NCBI GenBank assembly: GCA_020846025.1
Contig: JADLER010000240.1
Span: 1 to 64,000 of the forward strand
Reading direction: 5' to 3'
DNA: 64,000 nucleotides
Origin: Bacteroidia bacterium
GTDB lineage: Bacteria > Bacteroidota > Bacteroidia > B-17B0 > Aurantibacillaceae
This document shows positions 52,967 to 61,991 of the stretch, piece by piece. The notes beneath the pieces are model-generated. The model was not told the origin of the DNA. It searched no databases and worked only from the letters and a program-made list of their open reading frames with translations. Every line of letters begins with the position of its first letter. Position 1 is the stretch's first letter. The position numbers were made by a program, and so were the translations under genes.

Positions 52967-53123
52967 AATCACTAATTAATTGGTTTTAACAAATTAGCAC
53001 ATTATTTTATTTAAAACAAACTAATTAGTCGATTTTTTTAGGAAATTAAAGGAAAATCTGTAAAAAGTCTATAATAATTCGAAGTTTCTTAAAAATTACT
53101 ATTTTCGTAAACTTATCAACAAA

Positions 53124-54074
53124 ATGAAGTTTAAAGTTTACATATTATTATTACTTCTGTTTATTCCTGTTTTTTTAACGGCAAAAGGCGAGCCTCAAAA
53201 AGACACCATTCGATCGTTAGCTATAAAAACTAAAATCACAAAATTACAACTTATAAAAATTATCGATTCTTTATTAGACTTAGATAATATTGATAGCGAA
53301 CAAGTTGAGTTAATAAGCTATTACAGTAGCATCATACATTCAAATGATAAATCAACTATTATTACTCATTGCAACAATATTCCTGCTACCAATTTTTATG
53401 ATGATTTTGATGAAAGCACCGTATTTCAAGTTACTGCTCCAAATGAATTCCCTGAATCGCAGGTTATTACAATTCAAAGTGATTCTTTAGGCAACTATGT
53501 TCATCCTCGAATAGGACAAATTAACTCGAAATTTGGTTGGAGAGATGGCCGTATGCACAAAGGCATAGATATAAACTTACACAGAGGTGATGCCGTAGTT
53601 GCCGCATTTGACGGCATGGTGCGTATTGCTAATGTAAAAGGAGCTTACGGAAAAGTAATTATTATAAGGCATTATAACGGTCTTGAAACAGTTTATGCAC
53701 ACCTTTCTAAAATAAAAGTGAAGCAAGGACAAGTAGTATTAGCAGGACAAGTTATTGGTCAGGGAGGCAGTACAGGGCGAAGTTCTGGTCCGCATTTACA
53801 TTTTGAGGTGCGTTTTAAAGGACAGGCTTTAAATCCAGCAGCTATTATTTCGTTTACCGAACATAAATTACTACACGATAGCATTGTTATTAAACGCTCT
53901 AAATATGGAATTTGCGCTTATCCAAGCAATGCCACATTACATACAGTGGAGAAAGGCGATACTTGGTATGAAATAGCTAAACGATACGGACACACCGTGA
54001 AAGAACTTTGCATTTTAAATAATACCGACAAACGCTACTATTTAAAACCAGGGCAAAAACTTCGTGTCAATTAA
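53124..54074 (+). CDS. M23 family peptidase with C-terminal LysM domain
   Basis: A 316-residue exported protein (signal MKFKVYILLLLLFIPVFLTA). The M23 domain (about 128-245) has NSKFGWRDGRMHKGIDINLH, the start of the zinc site, AHLSKIKVKQGQVVLAGQVI, and SSGPHLHFEVR with the other ligands. A LysM domain (about 270-316) has HTVEKGDTWYEIAKRYGHTV and YYLKPGQKLRV. The zinc residues are all present, so it is probably an active peptidoglycan endopeptidase, with LysM binding glycan chains. Confidence 0.92.
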   Translation: MKFKVYILLLLLFIPVFLTAKGEPQKDTIRSLAIKTKITKLQLIKIIDSLLDLDNIDSEQVELISYYSSIIHSNDKSTIITHCNNIPATNFYDDFDESTVFQVTAPNEFPESQVITIQSDSLGNYVHPRIGQINSKFGWRDGRMHKGIDINLHRGDAVVAAFDGMVRIANVKGAYGKVIIIRHYNGLETVYAHLSKIKVKQGQVVLAGQVIGQGGSTGRSSGPHLHFEVRFKGQALNPAAIISFTEHKLLHDSIVIKRSKYGICAYPSNATLHTVEKGDTWYEIAKRYGHTVKELCILNNTDKRYYLKPGQKLRVN

Positions 54075-54125
54075 TGATACGCCCTCCTTTTACATAATTT
54101 AAGTTTAGGTTTAATACATATATCT

Positions 54126-54133
54126 TACATTTG
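54126..54133 (+). promoter_or_regulatory. -7 box of the DedA gene, 4 bases from ATG
   Basis: TACATTTG, full consensus, ends exactly 4 bases before the ATG at 54138. The next in-frame Met is far inside the protein, so either the mRNA is leaderless or this box is unused. Confidence 0.5.
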
Positions 54134-54137
54134 TATA

Positions 54138-54761
54138 ATGTTCGATTTCTTAAAACAACTCACCGACCCGCAAAGCATTATACAATATGGTGGTTTATGG
54201 CTTTTACTATTTGTAGTTTTTGCCGAAACAGGTTTGTTGGTAGGATTTTTTTTACCGGGCGATTCTCTCATTTTTATTTCGGGTTTGTTGTGTGCAACTA
54301 AGCCTCACTTGCTAAATGTATCGTTTCCAGTACTGGTTGCTTTATTAATTACTGCCGCTGTTATTGGTAACATGTTTGGCTATTGGTTTGGTAAAAAAGC
54401 AGGCGAAACACTTTATAAAAAAAAGGACAGCATCTTGTTTAAACAACAGCATTTAATTACCACCAAAGCTTTTTATGAAAAGCATGGCGGTAAAACTCTT
54501 ATACTAGGACGTTTTCTACCCATCATCCGAACCTTTGCCCCTATTTTAGCAGGTGTTATAAAAATAGATTTTAAACTTTTTATGTTTTATAATTTTAGCG
54601 GAGCCTTAGCTTGGATACTGGGCATCGGAGGTATTGGTTATTTTTTAGGAAAACGATTTCCACAAGTAGAAAGCTATTTAGGTTGGATTGTGATTGGTTT
54701 AATTATTATTACAGCTATCCCTGTTATTATTACCTATTTTAAAAACAAACAAAAAGCGTAG
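54138..54761 (+). CDS. DedA family inner membrane protein
   Basis: A 207-residue protein with about five hydrophobic segments and the DedA signatures ETGLLVGFFLPGDSLIFISG and GRFLPIIRTFAPILAGV, which holds the conserved Arg residues. DedA proteins flip or recycle polyprenyl phosphate and phospholipids across the inner membrane. The next gene, for a DgkA-type lipid kinase, starts 6 bases downstream, so the two probably act on related lipid carriers. Confidence 0.93.
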   Translation: MFDFLKQLTDPQSIIQYGGLWLLLFVVFAETGLLVGFFLPGDSLIFISGLLCATKPHLLNVSFPVLVALLITAAVIGNMFGYWFGKKAGETLYKKKDSILFKQQHLITTKAFYEKHGGKTLILGRFLPIIRTFAPILAGVIKIDFKLFMFYNFSGALAWILGIGGIGYFLGKRFPQVESYLGWIVIGLIIITAIPVIITYFKNKQKA

Positions 54762-54767
54762 TGAAAG

Positions 54768-55127
54768 ATGGGGGCATTTTTTAAATCATTTGTATTTGCC
54801 TATAAAGGCATTAAAGAAGGAGCTAAACAAAGAAACCTCAAAATTCATTTTCTATTTTCTATTCTGTCTATCTTACTGGGGTTTTACTTTTCTATATCAA
54901 TTACCGAGTGGCTTATGGTGTGCTTGTGCATTGGTTTTGTTATTTCGGTAGAGCTTATTAATACAGCTATTGAATATTTAGTAAACTGGATAAGCCCCGA
55001 ACAACACCCAATGGCAGGAAAAATAAAAGACCTTGGGGCAGGCGCTGTGCTTGTAGCTGCTATTACGGCTATTATGATTGGTATAGTAATTTTTGGAAAA
55101 TATATAATAGCTTTGTGTAACCATTAA
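54768..55127 (+). CDS. dgkA: diacylglycerol/undecaprenol kinase (DgkA family)
   Basis: A 119-residue membrane protein with three hydrophobic helices. The start has AYKGIKEGAKQRNLKIHFLF, and the active-site helix reads ISVELINTAIEYLVNWI with the conserved Glu and Asn, followed by KIKDLGAGAVLVAAI. Gram-positive and Bacteroidota members phosphorylate undecaprenol or diacylglycerol. It lies between the DedA and nucleoside phosphorylase genes with short gaps (6 and 13 bases). Confidence 0.92.
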   Translation: MGAFFKSFVFAYKGIKEGAKQRNLKIHFLFSILSILLGFYFSISITEWLMVCLCIGFVISVELINTAIEYLVNWISPEQHPMAGKIKDLGAGAVLVAAITAIMIGIVIFGKYIIALCNH

Positions 55128-55140
55128 AAAAAGAAAAATT

Positions 55141-56013
55141 ATGGCTCAATTTCCTGAAACCGAATTAATCCTCACAAAAGATAATAGGGTTTATCATATT
55201 AACTTATTAGCCGAAAATATTGCCGATGATGTGATAGTGGTAGGCGACCAAAACCGAGTAAAACAAATTTCGAAGCTTTTTAGTAAAATAGAGTTTACTA
55301 CCGAACATAGAGAATTTGTAACTCACACAGGGCTTTTTAACGGTAAAAGAATAACGGTACTTTCTACAGGTATTGGCACCGATAATATTGACATTGTAAT
55401 GAATGAACTAGATGCCGCCGTTAATATTAATCCTATAACCCGAGAATTAAACCCTATACAAAAATCACTGAATATTGTGCGCTTAGGCACAAGTGGCTCA
55501 TTACACGCCGATATTCCAGTAAATGGCATTGTGGTAAGCGCTTATGGTTTAGGGCTTGATGGCTTATTAAATTTTTATCAAAACTGGGAAGAAGTAGCCG
55601 AAATGGATATTAGCGAAGCTTTTATACAACATGCGGGTTGGCTTACTAATTTACCTTATCCTTATTGTGTTAAAGCATCTGAACGTTTATTGAATAAATT
55701 TAGCGAAGGAACCCATATTGGCATTACAGCTACAGCGCCTGGTTTTTATGGCCCACAAGGACGACAAATTAAGTTAAAAGCAGCCATGCCTCAGTTAAAT
55801 GAACTATTAGCTAGTTTTAAATACGAAAACTATAAAATTACCAACTTTGAAATGGAAACATCGGCTTTATATGGTTTAGGAAAGTTATTAAAACACCATT
55901 GTTTAACAGCCTGCGTAATTATAGCAAACCGCGCCAGTAAAGAGTTTACCAAGGACTACAACCAAAGTGTTGAGATATTAATACAAGAAAGTTTACAACG
56001 ATTAACAGCATAA
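55141..56013 (+). CDS. nucleoside phosphorylase (uridine phosphorylase-like)
   Basis: A 290-residue PNP/UDP family protein. VIVVGDQNRVKQIS at the start binds phosphate, STGIGTDNIDIVMNELDAAV and VRLGTSGSLHADIP form the core, and TNFEMETSALYGLGKL near 240 contacts the ribose. It is longer than E. coli Udp by some 35 residues and may be specific for uridine or another nucleoside. It probably belongs to one operon with the two upstream membrane protein genes, although its function is unrelated. Confidence 0.9.
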   Translation: MAQFPETELILTKDNRVYHINLLAENIADDVIVVGDQNRVKQISKLFSKIEFTTEHREFVTHTGLFNGKRITVLSTGIGTDNIDIVMNELDAAVNINPITRELNPIQKSLNIVRLGTSGSLHADIPVNGIVVSAYGLGLDGLLNFYQNWEEVAEMDISEAFIQHAGWLTNLPYPYCVKASERLLNKFSEGTHIGITATAPGFYGPQGRQIKLKAAMPQLNELLASFKYENYKITNFEMETSALYGLGKLLKHHCLTACVIIANRASKEFTKDYNQSVEILIQESLQRLTA

Positions 56014-56061
56014 TTGTTAAGAAAATCTAATTAAGGGATTAAATTGGCTTCTATTCAGAAC

Positions 56062-56069
56062 TATTTTTG
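56062..56069 (+). promoter_or_regulatory. -7 box of the SirB1-like gene
   Basis: TATTTTTG, full consensus, lies after the TTG at 56044 and 7 bases before the ATG at 56077. It argues that translation starts at 56077 or 56098. Confidence 0.45.
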
Positions 56070-56076
56070 TTTTTGT

Positions 56077-56967
56077 ATGAGGCCAAAGAAAAACGAAATG
56101 AACCTAAAAGAAGTAATTGCATTAATTACTTTATTAGATGACCCCGATGATAGTATTTATTCGGAAGTTAAAAATAGGTTTATCATGTTAGGACCACCCG
56201 CCGTTCCTCACCTTGAAACCGCTTGGGAGAACAGCTTTGATGCTCTGATGCAAAAACGCATTGAAGGCATTATTCATACCATACAATTTAAAGCACTGCA
56301 AAATGCCTTATCGTTTTGGGCAGAAAACGAACAAGATGATTTACTAAAGGCTTGTATTATAATTTCGAGGTATCAATACCCCGATTTAGACGAGAATAAA
56401 ATAAAAAAACAGCTACAACAAATTAAACAAGATGTGTGGCTTGAGCTACACGACGACCTAACAGCACTTGAAAAAGTAAAAATACTAAATCATATTTTAT
56501 TTGAGGTGCACCAGTTTAGCGGCAATATTGCTAATTATCATGCTCCTCAAAATTCTTTTATAAATGTAGTTCTCGAAACTAAAAAAGGCAACCCAGTAAT
56601 GCTTAGTGTTATTTATGCCTTAATATGTAAAGAGCTTAATATTCCTATATATGGCGTAAATTTACCACAGCATTTTGTACTTGCTTACGTGAATGATTTT
56701 GCTAATTTGTTTGACCCCTCGCACAAGAGCCTATCTGATAATATTTTGTTTTATGTTAACCCATTTAGCAAGGGCTTAATTTTTAATCAGGGCGATGTAG
56801 ATGCTTTTTTAAAGCAACTTAATATTGAGCCCGACACAAAATATTACCTCCCTTGCTCAAACCTAGATATTGTGAAACGAATGATACAAAACCTTATTTT
56901 TTCTTTTAACAAACTAGGCTACGCCGAAAAAGTAAATGAATTAAAAGAACTAGAAAAAAGTCTTTAA
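56077..56967 (+). CDS. transglutaminase-like / SirB1-type protein
   Basis: About 296 residues from the ATG at 56077 (289 from 56098; the frame reaches a TTG at 56044, upstream of the promoter box). It has a helical HEAT-like N-terminal part (LGPPAVPHLETAWENSFDAL), then the SirB1/transglutaminase-like core NYHAPQNSFINVVLETKKGN, PVMLSVIYALICKELNIPIY and GVNLPQHFVLAY. The family has a papain-like fold, but enzymatic activity has not been shown to my knowledge. It follows the phosphorylase gene. Confidence 0.85.
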   Translation: MRPKKNEMNLKEVIALITLLDDPDDSIYSEVKNRFIMLGPPAVPHLETAWENSFDALMQKRIEGIIHTIQFKALQNALSFWAENEQDDLLKACIIISRYQYPDLDENKIKKQLQQIKQDVWLELHDDLTALEKVKILNHILFEVHQFSGNIANYHAPQNSFINVVLETKKGNPVMLSVIYALICKELNIPIYGVNLPQHFVLAYVNDFANLFDPSHKSLSDNILFYVNPFSKGLIFNQGDVDAFLKQLNIEPDTKYYLPCSNLDIVKRMIQNLIFSFNKLGYAEKVNELKELEKSL

Positions 56968-57039
56968 TTTTTTCTAGATATATCCATTTTTATTACTACA
57001 TCTACTTACAAAAGGAAATAGCTATAAAAAACAAAAGGG

Positions 57040-57267
57040 TTAATTATCAGTAAAAAATTCCTTTATATGTACATTTAGTACCTCAGCTAGAATAAGTAGA
57101 GTAGAAACACCCGTATTTATCTCGCCACGCTCTATTCGCGAAATTTGGTTTTTTGAAATACCCGATTCAAAAGAGAGTTGATCTTGCGAAATTTTTTGCT
57201 GAAGTCTTATCTCCTTTATTTTATTCCCAAGCCTTTTTAAACCTTTATTATGGCGTACATAAACCAT
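57040..57267 (-). CDS. small XRE-family helix-turn-helix protein
   Basis: A 75-residue protein that is almost entirely one Cro/C1-type HTH: LGNKIKEIRLQQKISQDQLS, then FESGISKNQISRIERGEINT and GVSTLLILAEVLNVHIKEFF. It is probably a DNA-binding regulator. No toxin gene or prophage lies nearby. It is divergent from the 1539-residue T9SS gene, with 104 bases between, so it may act on that promoter region; this is inference. Confidence 0.85.
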   Translation of the reverse strand: MVYVRHNKGLKRLGNKIKEIRLQQKISQDQLSFESGISKNQISRIERGEINTGVSTLLILAEVLNVHIKEFFTDN

Positions 57268-57304
57268 AGGTTAAATTTGCTTGTATGTAAAAATATTTTA
57301 TCAA

Positions 57305-57312
57305 CAAATTTA
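57305..57312 (-). promoter_or_regulatory. -7 box of the HTH gene
   Basis: Minus strand TAAATTTG, full consensus, 37 bases before the HTH start at 57267. Confidence 0.45.
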
Positions 57313-57371
57313 TATACAAAGTATTTTTTTAATAAATTGGTAAAAATTATGACTTATTAAATATTTACTCT

Positions 57372-60300
57372 ATGAAAAAATTAGCCAAAACCATCTTATT
57401 AATTGCTATATATGCTATAAGTACTTTCAACCTAAGTGCCCAAAAAGGCATTAGTTGTGATAGTGCTGAAGTATTAACCTATCCAATTAATACTACCGTA
57501 ACCAGTTATACAAGCGATGTTTACTGGCTAAAAGTAACTTTGAATACGGGTGATTTTAATATTAAGGTAACCAACTACCCTGGAATAGGTAAGATTGTTA
57601 GAGGATCTGTTTATTCAGGTACTTGCACTTCCTTATCATTGGTAGGAACAGACTCTTTGCATACTCCTACCGACACTGCTTTTAATATCAATATTCATAA
57701 CGATATAAATGGCGCTATTTATTATGTCAAATTATTTAACAGAGGTGGAAGCATTACATTCAACCAAATAATGGCTTCAAATGTTTATATTGTTGGGCAA
57801 GTTGGTTTTTGCCCAGGTCAGCAAATAACATTAAATGCATATCCATCAAATGCTAATGGTGCGCAAACCTACACTTGGCAACCAGGTAATCTAAATACAG
57901 GTTCTATTACATTCATTCCATCAAACACAATCTCCCCTACAACATATACTTTAACTTATCATGACTCTGGTGGAACATTGACAACTACGGTAAATATTTT
58001 TCCTCTTACACCAGCCCAATGTAAAAATTGTGAACAGGTACAAAATGGGCATTTCGAATGGTATAACAGTAATCCCATAGCACCATATACAACCAACAGC
58101 GCTCAATATTATTTTAACCCAAACACCTATGCAACGCCCGACTATATTAATGGTTTAGGAACAGCTTTCACGCCAGCTCCAAACAGTGGCAATGCTTATG
58201 CTGGCATTTATATATATAACGCAAATGGACCTTATAGCTGGAGAGAATACTTGCAAAACCAGCTAAAATGCGCCCTAGTTCCAGGTCAAAAATATGACGT
58301 GAGTTTCTATGCTCGCTTATCGCCTCTCTCATATAAGGCTAGTAATCATATAGGAGCCTACCTGAGCCAGAACCTTATTGTTAGTAATGTTACTCCTGTT
58401 AATAATTTAAATTATACCCCTCAGGTTGACAGAACTACTGTTCTTAATTATTCAGGAACATCAACTTGGACCCAAATATCAGGTACCATAACAGGAAATA
58501 ATGAACAGTATATCACAATCGGTAATTTTTATAATAACGCCAATACAACTACTGTTACATCAACAAGTTCATCAACGGATATGATAGACGCAGCGTATTA
58601 TCACATTGATGACATAAGTGTTACTCCTGTAACTCCTACTCTTTCTGCATCAACAAATACCGTTAACTGTAATTCAGCCACAACAATAACCTTAACATCT
58701 ATTGGCTCATCATCAGTTTACACTACATGGACAGATGGTATTACTACTTACTCGGGTTCTATTGTTAATGTTCCTACACCTACAACTACTACAACATATA
58801 CTTGTAACGTAAATTTACCTTGTTCAACTTGTTTACCAATTATACAAACAATAACAATTACATTTAATAATAATTTAAACTTAACCGCTAGTGCAAATCC
58901 ATCGGCAATTTGTGCAGGGCAAAGCTCAACGCTTACTGCTAGTGGTGCAAGTACTTATACTTGGAGCACTGGTGCTACATCGCCTAGCATTGTTGTTACA
59001 CCATCGGTTAGTACCATATACACAGTTACTGGCGCCAACTCTAACTGTACAGCTACTCAAACGGTGTTAGTTGCTATTAGCGGACAGTATTGCTGCCAAT
59101 CTCCTATTTTTACAATAGGAACTGCCTCTTTATCTAATACTAACTATGCTAGTAACTCAAACGGTGGTGGCTCTGTAATTGACATATTAGGCACAATTAC
59201 CTTTACAGCTAATAGTAATATGAGCAACTACATTATTAGAATGGCGCCCACTGCCTCTATCAACATAAACACTGGCGTTACCGTTACCTTTAGTAATTGT
59301 ACCATTTTTTCATGTACACAACTTTGGGGTGGTATATTTATAAAAGACGGAGTTGGCACACCTGGCACAATAAATATTTTAAATTCGCGACTCGAAGATA
59401 TGTATATGGGTATTGTGCATAAAGGACAAAACGGCTCGGCTACTGGCTCGGCTAATTTTATAAATGTTAGTAATTCGGTACTTAATAATAACTATATTTC
59501 TATTCAACTTAGAAATTATCCAAGAGCAAATGCTACTAATGGAAGGCAAGGCTTATCTGTTACCGGCTCCACCATTTCAAGCCAATATAGTTCTACTTCT
59601 CCGCAAAATACCTTAAAGTCAAGTTCTACTTACACCTACGAGTATAATAACATTAGTAATACAAGTATTCCTTACGTTAATTTTCCAAGAGGAATAGCAG
59701 GCATATACTTATATAATTTAGAAGAGATTCCTGTTATTGTAGGTGATAGCACAGGTACTGCGGGCACTAATCGTTTTGAGAATTTAGACTTTGGTATATA
59801 TGGCGAAAACGCTTCGATTAAAGCATTTAATAACCATTTTATTTCTATTACAGGAAGCGCTAAACATTACATTCTTGGCGGTTTTCCACCACCGCCACCG
59901 CCAGCAGGCCCTGATGAAATAGGCGTGGGTATTTATGCTATTGTAACTAGCTCCGAAAATCCTTATTGGTTTCGTGTGGGAAAAGTAGCAGGCACTACAA
60001 CGCCTACCTCTGGAAACCCGTTTCCTAGTGGCAATAAATTTGAAGATTGTAATAAAGGTATTGCTGTTAACAACTACAAAGAGCCTTTTATTAAGGGCAA
60101 TGTGTTTACTACCGCTAATACTAGCATTCCGCCTTCAATAACACCATCCACACTTTATAGTTATTACAAAGCTCAAAGCGGTGTTTATATCAAAGAAATA
60201 AAATGTAATGCTACTGTTTCCTACAATTATGTTTTAAATCATAGTTCTGGTGTTTACACCTCTCATAATATTAATACATCATTTGGCTTACCAAACTTTG

Positions 60301-61991
60301 TAAAAATAGAAAACAACCTTGTGGAAGCTCCTGGCACTAACGGCTATTGCCGACAAGCAATACAGGTTGAGCAACCTTTAAGTACAGTAAATTTAGGTAC
60401 TGGCTTATTAACCGTAAAAAATAATACCTTACAAAATGTGTATAATGGTATTAAGGCTTATAATGTAAAAGGTGGTTTACAAATAAATGATAACCCTACC
60501 ATTAACCTATCGGCAAGCAAAATGCTGGGTGTGCCGGGCATTACAAATGCACAAAAATATAATTATGCCCGTACTGGTATATATGTGCAAAGCTGCCAAG
60601 ATGCCGTAGTAGCTAATAACTCTAATATTACCAGCAATGGCACTATTAATGCCTCTTACTACACCGCTGTAAAAGGTATTTGGTTTAATGCCAGTAGTGG
60701 CACCACAGGACAAGTTAATTGCAATGTAATTAGAAACATGGGGCGTTGCCTACAATTTAGTGGTACTAGCTTAAACAAAGTGGCTAAAAATGTAATGAAT
60801 GGCAACGGCGACTACCAGGGTTTTGTATTAGCGTTGAATGGTGTTATCGGCGACCAAGGTCATACAACAAATACAACTCATGATAACGAATGGAACGGCT
60901 TTACAGGTGGTTCTGCTCAGTACGCTGAAACCTATACTGAAAACAGTAATACTGCAAATACTAATTCAAGATTCTATGTTAAATCAGGCTCACCTTTTCA
61001 ACCTACTCAAAATTATTCAAACAATGGGAATCCATACGTAACACTTCCCGCTTGGGGCATTGATGTAAAAAGTGGATTATCTGGCGAAAATTGCTTAGCT
61101 TTGCGAATGATGGGTGGCGATGATAATTCAAACACCAATAATAAGAATAATGCCATGCGGACGGCATTTGATGTTGATACAACGAATGCGGATGTGTTTG
61201 AAGCATTAGCATCAGATACTACTTTTTATGAAGTGTATCAAAACGAAACCCAATACCGTAATAAACAATTGGTATATGAGCTAATTAATAAGCAAAGCAT
61301 TGATGCAACGCACACGCTTAATGAATTTTACAATAATAATCAAAACTCTAATTACCAAACCTTAACTACTATTAATGATGCCTTTGCTAATGCCGATTAT
61401 CAAACCGCACAAACTATTAATAGTAGCTTAACGGCGAATAACTTAATTGAGGAATATCAAAAACGTGTTAATGAGTTATTGATTAAATACATCAACTATC
61501 AATCTCAGCCAGTTGATTCAAACGCAACACCATTTACATACAAAACACCTGTATTTGATGGAATAGAGTTAGCAGAATTATCTACGATTGCTAATAGTTG
61601 TTTTGATAAGTATGGTAGCGTTATTACTCAAGCCAGAGTATTGATGAATAACGTAAGCAATACATTAATTGAATTTGAGGAAAACTGTAAGCCTGAGTTT
61701 AATCAACGAAAAAAACAAATCAGCAATTCAGTTGCGTCAAACGTTAATGTAAAATTATACCCTAATCCAAATAAAGGTTTAATGCAATTAGATTATGATT
61801 TAGGAAATAGCCAGCACGCCACTATAAAATTATATGATATAAATGGTAAATTAATCAGTTCATATAAATTAGATAGCAATAAGGGAATCTTACAAATGAA
61901 TGAGCAAAATTTAAACAATGGTATTTATTTTTATCATATCTTAGTAGGAGAGAAAACTATTAAAACAGATAAAGTTGTTATCATTAAATAA
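57372..61991 (+). CDS. large secreted beta-helix protein with T9SS type A sorting domain
   Basis: A 1539-residue protein with signal MKKLAKTILLIAIYAISTFN to about residue 24. In order: a pre-peptidase-like domain (25-130), an Ig/PKD-like domain (140-215), a jelly-roll module with NGHFE and QYITIGNF (218-420), two Ig-like domains (425-570), a parallel beta-helix (about 580-1290) with a polyproline insert FPPPPPPAGP, a helical part (1300-1450) and a T9SS sorting domain (KLYPNPNKGLMQLDYDL, NGIYFYHIL). It is likely anchored on or released from the cell surface. The last 236 residues are duplicated downstream. A strong terminator follows the stop. Confidence 0.88.
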   Translation: MKKLAKTILLIAIYAISTFNLSAQKGISCDSAEVLTYPINTTVTSYTSDVYWLKVTLNTGDFNIKVTNYPGIGKIVRGSVYSGTCTSLSLVGTDSLHTPTDTAFNINIHNDINGAIYYVKLFNRGGSITFNQIMASNVYIVGQVGFCPGQQITLNAYPSNANGAQTYTWQPGNLNTGSITFIPSNTISPTTYTLTYHDSGGTLTTTVNIFPLTPAQCKNCEQVQNGHFEWYNSNPIAPYTTNSAQYYFNPNTYATPDYINGLGTAFTPAPNSGNAYAGIYIYNANGPYSWREYLQNQLKCALVPGQKYDVSFYARLSPLSYKASNHIGAYLSQNLIVSNVTPVNNLNYTPQVDRTTVLNYSGTSTWTQISGTITGNNEQYITIGNFYNNANTTTVTSTSSSTDMIDAAYYHIDDISVTPVTPTLSASTNTVNCNSATTITLTSIGSSSVYTTWTDGITTYSGSIVNVPTPTTTTTYTCNVNLPCSTCLPIIQTITITFNNNLNLTASANPSAICAGQSSTLTASGASTYTWSTGATSPSIVVTPSVSTIYTVTGANSNCTATQTVLVAISGQYCCQSPIFTIGTASLSNTNYASNSNGGGSVIDILGTITFTANSNMSNYIIRMAPTASININTGVTVTFSNCTIFSCTQLWGGIFIKDGVGTPGTINILNSRLEDMYMGIVHKGQNGSATGSANFINVSNSVLNNNYISIQLRNYPRANATNGRQGLSVTGSTISSQYSSTSPQNTLKSSSTYTYEYNNISNTSIPYVNFPRGIAGIYLYNLEEIPVIVGDSTGTAGTNRFENLDFGIYGENASIKAFNNHFISITGSAKHYILGGFPPPPPPAGPDEIGVGIYAIVTSSENPYWFRVGKVAGTTTPTSGNPFPSGNKFEDCNKGIAVNNYKEPFIKGNVFTTANTSIPPSITPSTLYSYYKAQSGVYIKEIKCNATVSYNYVLNHSSGVYTSHNINTSFGLPNFVKIENNLVEAPGTNGYCRQAIQVEQPLSTVNLGTGLLTVKNNTLQNVYNGIKAYNVKGGLQINDNPTINLSASKMLGVPGITNAQKYNYARTGIYVQSCQDAVVANNSNITSNGTINASYYTAVKGIWFNASSGTTGQVNCNVIRNMGRCLQFSGTSLNKVAKNVMNGNGDYQGFVLALNGVIGDQGHTTNTTHDNEWNGFTGGSAQYAETYTENSNTANTNSRFYVKSGSPFQPTQNYSNNGNPYVTLPAWGIDVKSGLSGENCLALRMMGGDDNSNTNNKNNAMRTAFDVDTTNADVFEALASDTTFYEVYQNETQYRNKQLVYELINKQSIDATHTLNEFYNNNQNSNYQTLTTINDAFANADYQTAQTINSSLTANNLIEEYQKRVNELLIKYINYQSQPVDSNATPFTYKTPVFDGIELAELSTIANSCFDKYGSVITQARVLMNNVSNTLIEFEENCKPEFNQRKKQISNSVASNVNVKLYPNPNKGLMQLDYDLGNSQHATIKLYDINGKLISSYKLDSNKGILQMNEQNLNNGIYFYHILVGEKTIKTDKVVIIK

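Noticed and set aside
57272-57279. TAAATTTG on the plus strand close to an ATG at 57284
   Set aside because: No reading frame follows that ATG and the site lies in the leader of the divergent HTH gene; probably chance.
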